Source: Herbiconiux flava (lineage in GTDB: Bacteria > Actinomycetota > Actinomycetes > Actinomycetales > Microbacteriaceae). From it: a DNA stretch of 64,000 nucleotides. How positions within the stretch are numbered: position 1 is the first letter of the stretch; each line of letters begins with the position of its first letter. Below the pieces are notes generated by a model. It was not told where the DNA came from. It worked only from the letters and a program-made list of their open reading frames with translations, and searched no databases. The stretch is from the NCBI RefSeq assembly GCF_013409865.1, contig NZ_JACCBM010000001.1, forward strand, positions 992,001 through 1,056,000. Direction: 5' to 3'. The position numbers were made by a program, and so were the translations under genes. Positions 1 to 10,700 of this stretch are shown here, piece by piece.

Positions 1-120
1 AACGCGGGAGAAGGTGTCCCAGACCGAGGCCTCCTTGCCGTCCTCGAAGGCGGCGCCCTCGATCTGCGCGGCGGCGGTCGCCGATCCCCAGAGGAATCCG
101 GGCGGGAATGAGGTGGTCAT
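1..120 (-). CDS. GH1 family beta-glucosidase, N-terminal fragment
   Basis: Only the first 40 codons are inside the window; the rest lies to the left. The reverse-strand reading begins [19 protein letters not shown] and continues IEGA, followed by SVWDTF, which is the hallmark N-terminus of glycoside hydrolase family 1 (6-phospho-)beta-glucosidases: the FLWG.ATAA.Q.EGA motif lines the glycone pocket. These cytoplasmic enzymes hydrolyse cellobiose and other beta-glucosides. I chose the ATG at 120; an AAAGGAG lies a little far upstream, so a GTG at 129 is possible. A LacI-type palindrome sits about 50 bp upstream and matches the operators of the sugar ABC operon at 38.8 kb, suggesting shared control. 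The substrate is not provable from 40 residues. Confidence 0.85.
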   Translation of the reverse strand, partial: MTTSFPPGFLWGSATAAAQIEGAAFEDGKEASVWDTFSRV

Positions 121-168
121 GCGGGGCACTGCTCCTTTGCCTGGTGCTGCACGCTCGCTCCGGGTGCG

Positions 169-182
169 AGAGAGCGCTCTCT
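169..182. promoter_or_regulatory. LacI-family operator upstream of the GH1 gene
   Basis: AGAGAGCGCTCTCT is a perfect 14-bp palindrome with the central CG typical of LacI/GalR operators. Its inner 12 bp (GAGAGCGCTCTC) are identical to one of the two palindromes in front of the sugar-binding protein gene near 38.84 kb. It lies between the divergent GH1 gene and the sulfhydrylase gene, nearer the former. The published CebR operator of Streptomyces (TGGGAGCGCTCCCA) has the same core; the assignment of the regulator is inference. Confidence 0.75.
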
Positions 183-263
183 GCAGTGTACAGGGCCGCC
201 TCCGTCGTAACAGAACTTCGCATAGGGCGAGGCATCCGGATGCGCGTGCGACCCTGGTTCATC

Positions 264-1712
264 ATGACCGACGACTCCCGCACCCCCCGCCACGGTTTCG
301 CCACCCGCCAGGTTCACGCCGGTGACGTGCGGGGCGACGGCATCAACTCCCGCGTCACACCGGTTCACCTCACCGCCGGCTTCGTGTTCGACGACTTCGC
401 GCAGGCAGAGGACCGGTTCTCGGGCGCCGACGACGGCTTCAGCTACACGCGCCTCGCCAACCCGACGAACGCCGCGGTCGAACGCCGCATCGCCGCCCTC
501 GAGGGCGGCACCGAGGCGGTGCTCGTGGGCAGCGGGCAGGCCGCGGTCACCGTCGCCGTGCTCGGGCTGCTGCAGGCGGGCGACCACCTCGTCTCGGCCA
601 ACAGCATCTACGAGGGCTCGCGCGGGCTCTTCCTCGACAACTTCGCCCGGCTCGGCATCGAGACCGACTTCGTGGTCGACGCGAACGACCCGCTGGCGTG
701 GGAGCTCGCGGTGCGGCCGACCACCCGGGCGTTCTTCGTCGAGTCGATCCCCAACCCGAAGAACGACATCGTCGACCTCGCGCTGGTGGCCGAGGTCGCG
801 CACCGGCATGGCATCCCGCTGATCGTCGACAACACCTTCGCGACGCCCTACCTGCTGCGTCCGCTCGAGCACGGGGGCGACGTCGTGGTTCACTCGGCAA
901 GCAAGTTCCTCGCGGGGCACGGGGCGGTGCTCGGCGGCGTGGTGGTCGCGGGCTCGACCTTCGACTGGGACGGTACTGCGGCGGATGGCACGGCCCGCTT
1001 CCCGCACCTGACGAACCCGGTGCGCTCGCTGGGCGACCGTTCGTTCGCCCAGCGCTTCGGCCGGGGCGCGTTCCTCGCCTACGCGCGCGACGTGGTGGCC
1101 GCACGACTCGGGCCGACGCCCTCGCCGCTGAACGCGTTCCTGATCCAGCAGGGCATCGAGACGCTGTCGCTCCGGGTCGACCGGCAGTCGTCGTCGGCGC
1201 TGGCGATCGCGAGCTGGCTCGAACAGCGGCCCGAGGTGGCGAGCGTGGACCACGCCGGGCTGCCCTCGAGCGCGTACCACGAGCTGGCGCAGCGCTACCT
1301 GCCCGACGGCCAGGGCGCCGTGTTCGCGTTCACGCTGCACGGCGGGCTCGAGGCGGCGAAGACCTTCTACGACCGGCTCGAGCTCTTCACCCGCATGACG
1401 CACCTCGGCGACGTGCGCTCGCTCGTGCTGCACCCGGCGACGACCACGCACGCCTGGCGCACGCCCGAGCAGCGTGCGGAGGCGGGCATCGCGCCAGGAC
1501 TCCTGCGCCTGTCCATCGGCGTCGAGGACCCGGCCGACCTCACGGCCGACCTCGCCCAGGCGCTCGCGGGACTGCCGAGGGCCGCGGCGGCACCGGCTCC
1601 TGACGCCGCCGCGACCGCCGACGCCGCGACCGCCGACGTCGCGTCGGCCGGCTCGGGCGCCACCGCTCCCGCCCCCACCTCCGCCTCCGCGCGAAGCGGC
1701 GTACCCGCGTGA
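264..1712 (+). CDS. metY: O-acetylhomoserine sulfhydrylase-like PLP enzyme
   Basis: A 482-residue member of the Cys/Met-metabolism PLP family. It would make homocysteine (or another thioether/thiol exchange product) from O-acetylhomoserine and sulfide or methanethiol in the cytoplasm. Seen directly: N-terminal HGFATRQVHAG, the NPTN.AVE.RIAALEGG block, the GSGQAA phosphate-binding loop, DNTFATPYL, and the PLP lysine in SASKFLAGHG (about K214). I start at the ATG at 264 because the family motif begins a few residues later; the longer reading upstream has no family similarity. The last ~45 residues are an Ala/Thr/Pro-rich tail that the family does not need. The stop overlaps the next start as GTGA, so translation is probably coupled to the monooxygenase. 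Cystathionine gamma-synthase is the main alternative. Confidence 0.82.
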   Translation: MTDDSRTPRHGFATRQVHAGDVRGDGINSRVTPVHLTAGFVFDDFAQAEDRFSGADDGFSYTRLANPTNAAVERRIAALEGGTEAVLVGSGQAAVTVAVLGLLQAGDHLVSANSIYEGSRGLFLDNFARLGIETDFVVDANDPLAWELAVRPTTRAFFVESIPNPKNDIVDLALVAEVAHRHGIPLIVDNTFATPYLLRPLEHGGDVVVHSASKFLAGHGAVLGGVVVAGSTFDWDGTAADGTARFPHLTNPVRSLGDRSFAQRFGRGAFLAYARDVVAARLGPTPSPLNAFLIQQGIETLSLRVDRQSSSALAIASWLEQRPEVASVDHAGLPSSAYHELAQRYLPDGQGAVFAFTLHGGLEAAKTFYDRLELFTRMTHLGDVRSLVLHPATTTHAWRTPEQRAEAGIAPGLLRLSIGVEDPADLTADLAQALAGLPRAAAAPAPDAAATADAATADVASAGSGATAPAPTSASARSGVPA

Positions 1713-3049
1713 GCCGCCTCCAGCACTTCGGCTGGTTCCTCTCGCGCGGCTTCGGACCGCACGGCTGGGGCCACCCGTACTGGGACTGGAACGACCGCTG
1801 GACGAGCCCGAAGCTCTACCAGCAGTCCGCCCGCGACCTCGAGCGCGCCGGCTTCGACCTCGTCATCATCGAGGACGCCCTCTCCCTCGGCAACGCCGAC
1901 ACCCTCGACCTCCGCATCCGGTCCGCGTACGGCGGCCCCAAGCACGACCCACTGCTGCTCGCGCCCTACCTCTTCGCCGCGACGGAGCACCTCGGCATCG
2001 CGCCGACCGTGAATCCGCTCGCCTACCCGCCCTACCAGGCGGCCCGGCAGTTCGCGACGCTGCAGCACCTGAGCGACGCGCGCTTCGGCATCAACGTGGT
2101 GACCGACGTCGGCTCCAGCCGGCACTTCGGCGCCGCGCCGCTCGGCCACGACCAGGCGTACGACCGGGCCGAGGAGTGGCTCACGGGCATCCGCGACCTC
2201 TGGCACAGCTGGGGGCCGGATGCTCTCATCGCCGACCCCGCGACCGGCCGTTTCGCCGACGGCACCCGCCTCGACCCCGTGCAGCACCGCGGCGAGCACT
2301 TCACCTTCGACGGCCCGCTGAACGCCCTGCCCTTCCCGCCCCTTGGCCCGGAGACGCTGAGCGGCGACCCCGTGGTGGTCTCGCCCGGCGGATCGGGCCG
2401 CGGCCTGGGCTTCGCCGGCGCCCACTCCGAGGTGCAGCTCGCCCTGGCCTCGCTCGACCTCGACACGGTGCGGGCGTACCGCGCGAAGGTGCACGAGGCG
2501 GTCAGGGCGGCGGGGCGCACCCCGGCCGACATCGACATCCTGTTCGTGTTCAAGCCGATCGTCGCGGCGAGCCCGGAGGAGGCGCAGCGCATCGTCGACG
2601 CCTCCCTGCACCCCGACGACCAGGCCCTGCACACGGTGGCCGCCGCCTGGTCGAGCGACCTCGAGACCGATCTCACCGGGCTCGACCTCGACCGCCCGGT
2701 CGACCCCGCGATCTTCGGCGACCACGTCTCGAAGGGCAGCATCAAGGGCCTGCTCGGCCGCTACGACTCCTTCGCCGACGCCACCCTGCGCGACCTGCTG
2801 ACCGCCAAGGCCAGGCTCGGCCGCATCGCCTCGCGCGAGGGCTACGTCGGCACCGCCGAGGAGATCGCCGACTTCATCGAGGAGTTCGGCGAGGAGGCCG
2901 GCAACGACGGCTTCATCTTCTCGGGCGACCTGCACCCGGTCACCGTGCACCGGATGCTCGACGAGCTCGTGCCCGTGCTCCGCCGCCGCGGCATCCTCCG
3001 CTCGAGCTACGGCGACGCCGGCCTCCGCGGCAACCTCCGCTCCTTCTGA
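1709..3049 (+). CDS. LLM-class flavin monooxygenase (SnaA/NtaA/DszA type)
   Basis: A 446-residue bacterial luciferase-like monooxygenase. These enzymes take FMNH2 from a separate reductase and oxidise organosulfur, nitrilotriacetate-like or sulfone substrates. The N-terminus (HFGWFLSRGFGPHGW, then HPYWDWNDRW) and the block around SDARFGINVVTDVGSS are typical of the long NtaA/SnaA/DszA/SoxA subfamily rather than the ~340-residue luciferases. The GTG start lies inside the stop of the upstream sulfhydrylase gene. That pairing suggests release of sulfur from an organic compound followed by assimilation into homocysteine; the substrate is inference. No flavin reductase or transporter is adjacent. 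Confidence 0.85.
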   Translation: MSRLQHFGWFLSRGFGPHGWGHPYWDWNDRWTSPKLYQQSARDLERAGFDLVIIEDALSLGNADTLDLRIRSAYGGPKHDPLLLAPYLFAATEHLGIAPTVNPLAYPPYQAARQFATLQHLSDARFGINVVTDVGSSRHFGAAPLGHDQAYDRAEEWLTGIRDLWHSWGPDALIADPATGRFADGTRLDPVQHRGEHFTFDGPLNALPFPPLGPETLSGDPVVVSPGGSGRGLGFAGAHSEVQLALASLDLDTVRAYRAKVHEAVRAAGRTPADIDILFVFKPIVAASPEEAQRIVDASLHPDDQALHTVAAAWSSDLETDLTGLDLDRPVDPAIFGDHVSKGSIKGLLGRYDSFADATLRDLLTAKARLGRIASREGYVGTAEEIADFIEEFGEEAGNDGFIFSGDLHPVTVHRMLDELVPVLRRRGILRSSYGDAGLRGNLRSF

Positions 3050-3072
3050 CGCGCCCGTCCCTCGTGGGCGCG

Positions 3073-3146
3073 GCGCTGAGTCGCGGCAGAGTGTCGCTCC
3101 AGCGCCTGAGTCGCGCCGAAATGCGACACTTTGGCGCGACTCAGCG
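3073..3146. repeat. Intergenic palindromic repeat element, copy 1
   Basis: Two direct copies of CTGAGTCGCGsC (about 3075-3086 and 3106-3117) are followed by an inverted copy at 3133-3144. The arm CTGAGTCGCGCC pairs perfectly with GGCGCGACTCAG across a 15-nt loop. TGTCGC at 3092-3097 is also complementary to GCGACA in the loop, so alternative foldings are possible. The same direct-direct-inverted architecture recurs at 52.09 kb. Both copies sit just downstream of a plus-strand gene and just past the 3' end of a minus-strand gene, so a role as bidirectional terminator or a REP-like dispersed element is plausible. There is no T-run. Confidence 0.75.
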
Positions 3147-3151
3147 GGAGG

Positions 3152-5097
<1,946 letters not shown>

Positions 5098-5127
5098 CCA
5101 CACCCCCAGCCCGAGGGCTGCCGCGGG

Positions 5128-5625
5128 TCAGCCGCCGAAGAGCTTGCCGAAGAAGCCCTGCTTCTTCGGGGCGTAGCCGGCCGCGGTGAGGGCCTCGATG
5201 AGCGGCGTCTTCACTTCGTCGGTCGTGAACGAGTACCCGTAGGTGTTGCCGACGTGGGTGCCCTGGCGGTCGGTCGACTCGGCCGCCACCGGGGTGGCGC
5301 CGAACTCGAACGAGAACGACTTCTTCCGGCCCGAGAACGTCGAGGTGCCCCCCGAGATGCCGATACCGCCCGGACGAGCCCGCGCGGTCACGTCGGACGA
5401 GGTGTCGGTCTCATGGAAGGTCCAGGTGCCCTCGGCCGGGTCGAGCTCGACCCGCAGCTCGTAGGCCCGGTCGATCAGGCCGGCCGCCGTGAAGGAGGCC
5501 CACTTGATGTCGGCGTACTTCCAGATCGCGCGGAGGCCGTCGGGCTCCGCCGTGTAGACGAAGGGCAGCTCGTCGCTGTTCAGCGCGAGCACGGCGTTCT
5601 GGGCGTCGGCGAGCGGGGCGGCCAT
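5128..5625 (-). CDS. Hypothetical protein, last gene of the T7SS-like operon
   Basis: I do not recognise a family for this 165-residue soluble protein. It has no signal peptide or membrane segment. Its middle reads as beta-rich (DRAYELRVELDPAEGTWTFH and the SGRKKSFSFEFG segment) and it ends in the short amphipathic KKQGFFGKLFGG. The start overlaps the stop of the upstream gene (TGATG), so it is co-translated with the end of the WXG100/EssC cluster. A role as a secretion accessory or substrate-handling factor is suggested only by position. Confidence 0.7.
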   Translation of the reverse strand: MAAPLADAQNAVLALNSDELPFVYTAEPDGLRAIWKYADIKWASFTAAGLIDRAYELRVELDPAEGTWTFHETDTSSDVTARARPGGIGISGGTSTFSGRKKSFSFEFGATPVAAESTDRQGTHVGNTYGYSFTTDEVKTPLIEALTAAGYAPKKQGFFGKLFGG

Positions 5626-6101
5626 CAGACGGTCGTCACCGCGCTCGACTGGATCTCGCGCAGCTCGCCCCAGAGCGACAGCGCCTGCGATCCGGTCGCC
5701 GTGGCCGTGATCTGCACGAGGTCGGCGACGGGCCCGTTCTCGACGACCACGATGCGCACACCCTGCATCAGGGTGCCGACGCGCTCGTCGGGGTAGCTGA
5801 ACTCGATGCGGTAGCCGTCGCGGCCGAGCACCTCCTGAGCCTCGCGACCGCCCTCGACGACGCCCGGCAGGGCCTCGACGCGCGCGGTCACCTCGTCGAT
5901 CGCAGTCTGCAGCGCGTAGCCCGCCGTGAAGCGGGTGATCGCCACCACGACGTTCGGGCGGAATGTGCCGGGCTCGACGGTCTTGCCGGTCGCGAGCACG
6001 GCGCCCGGGGCGGCGAGCGGGGCCCAGTCGTCGGGCACCGTGAGGCCGATCGAGGGGAAGCCGGGAGCGGCGTCACCGGGGAAGGTCAGGGAGTGGGACA
6101 T
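5625..6101 (-). CDS. DcrB/DUF1795-like small protein
   Basis: A 158-residue protein with no clear signal peptide. The reading SLTFPGDAAPGFPSIGLTVP, followed by DDW, and the later strand-rich body resemble the Mog1/PsbP-like fold of the DcrB/DUF1795 family, members of which occur beside WXG100 genes; this assignment is tentative. I start at the ATG at 6101 because AGAAAGG lies 8 nt upstream; a GTG at 6146 overlapping the upstream stop is the alternative. It sits between the long WXG100 protein and the last hypothetical gene, overlapping the latter. A chaperone-like or substrate-linked role is possible but unproven. Confidence 0.55.
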   Translation of the reverse strand: MSHSLTFPGDAAPGFPSIGLTVPDDWAPLAAPGAVLATGKTVEPGTFRPNVVVAITRFTAGYALQTAIDEVTARVEALPGVVEGGREAQEVLGRDGYRIEFSYPDERVGTLMQGVRIVVVENGPVADLVQITATATGSQALSLWGELREIQSSAVTTV

Positions 6102-6142
6102 GGTTCGAGCCTTTCTGAAGTCGGGGAGGAGGGCAAGCCGGG

Positions 6143-7234
6143 TCACAGCCCGAACAGGTTGCCGATCGAGTCGATGGTGTCGGAGGCGTCGATCTCGAAG
6201 TCGAAGCTCACGCCGCCGCCGATGCCGAGGGCGGCTCCGACGTCGATGGTGCCGTTGAAGGTGTCACCGTCGACGCCCACGTCGATGTTCGCGTGACCGC
6301 CGATGCCGGCGTAGACCTCACCGCCGACCGTGGCGGTCGCGCCGGCCACCGACACCGAACCCTCGGCCTCGGCCTTGGCGCCCGCGAAGGCGTCGACACC
6401 GGCGGTCACGCCGATGCTGTCCGGGCCGATCGTGCCGCCGACGGTGGCGTTGGCCTCGGCGCCCGCCATGACGGATGCGCTGCCCTCCGCCTCGGCGAAA
6501 CCGTTCAGTGCCGAGACGGAGCCCTCGGCCTCGGCCTTGGCCCCGGCGAAGCCGCCGACGGACGCCTCACCCGCGAATCCCTCGTCCCATTCGAACGAGC
6601 CCTCGGCGGCGGCGTTGCCCTCGACCCCGACGATCGCGTCGGCCGAGCCCTCGCCGCCGAACGTGTCGTCGCCGAACGAGCCGGAGGTCCCGGCGCCGGC
6701 TCCCCACTGCCACTTCGCGTCGGCGTCGCCGTGCGCGGTGCCGATGCCGATGTCACCGTCGGAGTTCGTGTCGGTGTGCACGCCGGGGAGCATCGTCCAG
6801 GGGCCCTCGTCGTCGTCACCGCGGCCGTCCCCGCCGCCCCCGCCGCCTCCGCCTCCCGCGGAGCCGCCACCATCCGAGCCGCCGCCCCCGCCCGAGCCGC
6901 CGCCGGCCCCGCCCGCGGAGCCGCCGCCGGACCCGCCGGCCCCCGCGCCCCCGCCGATCGAGTCGGTCGATGCCGCGTTCTGCTCGTCGGCGTTCTTCAG
7001 CAGCCCCGTGCTACCGGAGGTGAGCGCGGCCACGGCGGCCTTCAGCTGCGCCGTGTGCGTCCCGTTCCAGTCGGTGCGGAACTGCGACGCATCCGGGCCC
7101 TGCCAGGCCTGCGTCTGATTGACGCTCGAGGTGAGGGTCGTGCCGACCGTCTCGAGCTGCGAGGCGGCCGTGTCGAACTGCTTCGCGAGCGTGCGGAGCT
7201 CGTCGACATCGGCGCCGTAGAAACCACCAGGCAT
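6143..7234 (-). CDS. Long WXG100 protein with Gly-rich linker and A/E/G repeat tail
   Basis: A 363-residue candidate type VII substrate. Residues 1-95 form a WXG100-like helical hairpin: DELRTLAKQFDTAASQLE, the turn WQGPDASQF (a W-x-G motif) and FRTDWNGTHTAQLKAAVAAL. A Gly/Ser linker follows (about 100-145). The C-terminal ~200 residues are low-complexity and beta-like, rich in A, G, E, V and D, with the unit FAGAKAEAEGSVS present twice exactly and degenerate copies between (FAEAEGSASV, VMAGAEANATVGG). There is no signal peptide. The linker and tail look like a cargo domain exported through the WXG100 head. The following gene may be an accessory. The fold of the repeat tail is unknown to me. 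Confidence 0.75.
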   Translation of the reverse strand: MPGGFYGADVDELRTLAKQFDTAASQLETVGTTLTSSVNQTQAWQGPDASQFRTDWNGTHTAQLKAAVAALTSGSTGLLKNADEQNAASTDSIGGGAGAGGSGGGSAGGAGGGSGGGGGSDGGGSAGGGGGGGGGDGRGDDDEGPWTMLPGVHTDTNSDGDIGIGTAHGDADAKWQWGAGAGTSGSFGDDTFGGEGSADAIVGVEGNAAAEGSFEWDEGFAGEASVGGFAGAKAEAEGSVSALNGFAEAEGSASVMAGAEANATVGGTIGPDSIGVTAGVDAFAGAKAEAEGSVSVAGATATVGGEVYAGIGGHANIDVGVDGDTFNGTIDVGAALGIGGGVSFDFEIDASDTIDSIGNLFGL

Positions 7235-7283
7235 GACACCCTCTCAGCGTGTGCGGGGTTGGAGAACAGGGGGAGACGGCGAA

Positions 7284-7309
7284 GGGGCGGGAGCCGAAGC
7301 TCCCGCCCC
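7284..7309 (-). terminator. Strong hairpin between the two WXG100 genes
   Basis: An 11-bp perfect stem (GGGGCGGGAGC / GCTCCCGCCCC) with a 4-nt CGAA loop lies 8 nt past the stop of the small WXG100 gene. No U-tract follows, so it may be a weak terminator or an RNA-stabilising element that raises the level of the small WXG100 protein over the genes downstream. Confidence 0.6.
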
Positions 7310-7317
7310 CGTGAACG

Positions 7318-7584
7318 CTAGGCGTTCGAGGTCGACTCCTGGTCGCTGGCGTTCTTCGACGCCTTCTGCGACGCGTCCTCGAGAGCGGTGATGACCTGCT
7401 TCAGCGCGGCGGTGTGGGTGGTGTTCCACTCGTTGCGGAAGCCCTCCGCGTCCGGACCGGTCCACTGCACGTTCTGCAGTGCGCTGGTCAGCGTGGTCAG
7501 GATCTGCTGCACCTGCTGCGACTGGGTGTTGAGCTGCTTGCTGAGCCCACGAACCTGCTCGACATCGAGACCCCAAACGGCCAT
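7318..7584 (-). CDS. WXG100 family protein (EsxA/EsxB-like)
   Basis: An 88-residue ESAT-6-like protein. It forms a helix-turn-helix hairpin that is usually exported as a dimer by an FtsK/EccC-type ATPase. Seen: N-terminal MAVWGLDVEQVRGLSKQLN, the turn motif VQWTGPDAEGF (W-x-G) and FRNEWNTTHTAALKQVITAL, close in pattern to the longer WXG100 protein encoded next. The start at 7584 is chosen because AAGGAGAG sits 5-6 nt upstream; the ATG at 7599 is next to that ribosome site. The canonical C-terminal YxxxD/E signal is not obvious (the end reads SKNASDQESTSNA). The gene follows eccC after a 118-bp hairpin-rich gap and may be the most abundant product of the operon. Confidence 0.88.
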   Translation of the reverse strand: MAVWGLDVEQVRGLSKQLNTQSQQVQQILTTLTSALQNVQWTGPDAEGFRNEWNTTHTAALKQVITALEDASQKASKNASDQESTSNA

Positions 7585-7599
7585 GATTCTCTCCTTCAT

Positions 7600-7704
7600 C
7601 TCCGCGGTCCGGACTGTCCGGATCCGCTACTTCCTGTGAGTGCTTCTCACAAGGAAGACACTATTGACACCTGTCGCTGACGGCGATGGGGAGAAGTCCC
7701 CATC
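7600..7704 (-). promoter_or_regulatory. Hairpin-rich leader between the FtsK/EssC gene and the WXG100 gene
   Basis: Three inverted repeats fill this gap. GATGGGGA-gaag-TCCCCATC (7685-7704) overlaps the upstream stop codon. An imperfect CTTCCTGTGAG / CTCACAAGGAAG pair lies at 7630-7657. TCCGGAC-T-GTCCGGA (7608-7622) lies just before the ribosome site. A weak internal promoter (TTGTGA-N17-TAGCGG on the minus strand) could be read between them. The arrangement suggests separate transcription or attenuation for the WXG100 genes; this is inference. Confidence 0.5.
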
Positions 7705-10700
7705 AGTCGTCCCTGGTCGCCACCTGCAGCTTCACGACCCGGCCGCCCTGCACGTAGAACCCCCGGCCAGGCGGCAGATCCGCGCGCTTGAACCGGCCGA
7801 GCGAAGTACCCAGAAGAGAGTCGCCGTCGAGGTCGCCGGGCACCAGCAGGAGCCCCCGTTTGGAGTTCTTGAAGGCTCCGCCGAGCGTCCAGGCCGCCGA
7901 CCAGGTCGACGACTCGCTCTCCCCGATCACGAACACGTCGTCCCGCAGCGCCCGCTTCACCAACCGATCCACGTCGGCCTCGGCCGGGCTGCCGTTCAGC
8001 TCGCCGACGTTCTCGACGAACACCGCGAACTGCGTCGGCTTCAGCGTCTCGGCGTCGAGCTGCGCGGTCACGTCGTCGGCGAAGGCCGCGATCTGCGCCG
8101 GGTCGCTCAGCGAGAGGCTCCAGAGCGGCAGCGGCGTGAGGCTCGTCTTGCGCGGCGAGATGTGCACGAGACGGATGCCCGGGTCGGCCCGTCGCAGCGC
8201 CGTCGCGATGGTCGCGAGCGCCGTCGACCGCCCGCTGCCCGCGGTTCCGGCGACGAGCATCGCTCCCGAGGGCGAGATGCCGAGGGCGCCGAGGGTGTCG
8301 TCGCGCACGCCGATCACCGGCTGTCCCGCCGCGACGGCGGGGAGCGTGCTGAGCGGGATGGCGTCACCGAGGGTCTGGATCGGCGGAGCATCCGTCACCC
8401 CCTGCCGGCGCATGGCCTCGGCGAGCTTGGAGATCTCGCGGGACTGGATGGCCACGTTCGAATCGGCCCCGAGCACCGCCATCTGCACCTCGTCGCCGTC
8501 CATCACGCCGCGGCCGGGCGGGGAGACGGCGCTCAGCGTGTCCTTCGGGGCGCCGAGCAGCGCGTAGTCGTCGTCGTTGGCCATGCGCAGCACGAGGCGC
8601 CGCTGGATGGTCGAGCCGAGCGACGCCGGCACCGAGTTCGGCCGGTCGCCCGCCACGACGATGTGCACGCCGACCTGACGGCCGTCGGTGGCGATCTGGG
8701 CGAAGGTGGTGAACCAGGCCGAGTGCCCGCCGAACTCGTACTGCTCCCGGAAGGCGCCGATGCCGTCGACGAGCACCAGGATGCGCGGCTCCTGCGGGGC
8801 GTCGGCGATCCGCCGGTAGTCCCCGATCGATCCCGCGCGCACGGCCGAGTAGCGGATGGAGCGGTCGTCGACCACGTCGCGGAGCCTCCGCAGCAGCCGG
8901 ATCACCCGCTCCTCGTCGTCGCCGGAGATGATCGCGCCGACGTGCGGCAGCTCCTCGAGCATGCTCAGGCCGCTCGAGCCGAAGTCGAGGCCGTAGACGT
9001 GCACCGGGCCGCCGCGCGGCGTGACCGCGGCCGACACGGCGATGGTGCGGAGCGTGGCGCTCTTGCCCGAGCCTCCGGTGCCGAGCACGGCCATGTTGCC
9101 GTCGCGGTCGGGCTCGTAGAACACGGTGGGCTGGCTCTGGCTCGCCGGGTCGTCGATCACGCCGAGGAGCAGCCGCTCATCCGTTCTCGGGTTGGGCAGC
9201 AGCGAGAAGTCGTAGACCGCCGCGAGCTCGTCGAGCCAGGGCTTGCGCGGTTCGGGGATCTTCGCCATCGACGCGGCGTGACGGATGCTCGTCACGAGCC
9301 GCGCGATGTCGGTCGGCCCCTGCTCGACCGACTCGGGCGTCTCCTCGTCCTCGGGCACCTCCCAGGCGGCGCCGGCACCGAAGTCCATCTCGACGAGGTC
9401 GATCCGGGGGCGGGGCGGGGTGCTGGTCGTCCAGCCGCCCGCGTAGCCGGTCTGGAACGGTGCGAGCCGCCCCGGGCCGGTCTTCGCGGCGCCGCGGCCG
9501 GGGATCGACTGGTCGAAGTAGGCGGCCATCGGATCGCCCAGGATGTCGCTGGAGTCGTCGGCGTCGGCCATCCGGAGTGCGATGCGGAGGTTGGTGTTGG
9601 CGCGCAGGTTGTCCTTGATCACGCCGGCCGGGCGCTGCGTGGCGAGGATGAGGTGGAGGCCGAGCGAACGGCCGCGCTGGGCGACGTCGACGACCCCGTC
9701 GACGAACTCGGGCACCTCGTTCACGAGCGCCGCGAACTCGTCGACCACGATCAGGAGGCTCGGCGGGGTGTCGGGGTCGCCCGTCTTCTCGAGCGAGACG
9801 AGGTCCTTCGCCTTCTTGCGGTTGAGCAGGTGCTCGCGGTAGCGCAGCTCGGCGCGGAGGCTCGTCAGCGCGCGGCGCACGAGGTGCGGCGACAGGTCGG
9901 TGACGAGCCCGACGGTGTGCGGCAGGCCGACGCACTCGGCGAAGGCCGCCCCGCCCTTGTAGTCGACGAACAGGAAGGTGGCCCGGTCGGGGCTGTGCGC
10001 CGCTGCCATGCCGAGCACCCACGACTGCAGGAACTCGGACTTGCCGGCGCCCGTGGTGCCGCCGACGAGGGCGTGCGGCCCCTGGTTGCGGATGTCGAGG
10101 TAGAACGGCTCGGTGCCCGAGTGCCCGACCAGCGCGCGCAGCGATCCGGCCTGCTTGCGGCGCACGGGCGGCGACCCGTCGCGGAGGGCGATCGAGTTGC
10201 TCTCGCGCCAGCGGTCGATCACGGCCTCGGGCTCGTCGGCGAGCTCGGAGCCGACGAGCGTCAGGTAGGAGACCTGGCGCGGCAGGTCGGAGTCGTCGTC
10301 GACCGGCGCTCCGACGTCGGTCACCGGCGAGAGCTGGCGGGACAGCCGGTGGGCCGTGTCGGCGTCGACGGTCTCACAGACCAGCGGGAAGGTGTGCTCG
10401 CCGAGGCGCACCTGGCCCGCGGTCGCACCGGCGGCGTCCTGGTCGACGCTGACGAAGCTGCGGCAGGCGGCCGGCAGGGCGGCGATCGAGGGCGCCGACC
10501 AGATCACGTGCACGTTCGCGTCGGCGCCGCGCTCGACGAGCCGGGTGAGGCGGCCGCGGTCCAGCGGTGCGTCGTCCTCGATCACGACGAGGACGGCGGG
10601 GGTGATCGGATGCACGAGCTCGTCCTCGCCGCTCTTGCCGCTGGTGTCGATCGGCCCGCGGGGGGAGGGCGCGCCCTTCGTGCGACGCGAGATGAGGTCC

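Noticed and set aside
121..263. Possible SAM riboswitch or T-box in front of the sulfhydrylase gene
   Set aside because: The 143-bp gap holds a LacI operator but no conserved riboswitch core or terminator hairpin that I can recognise.
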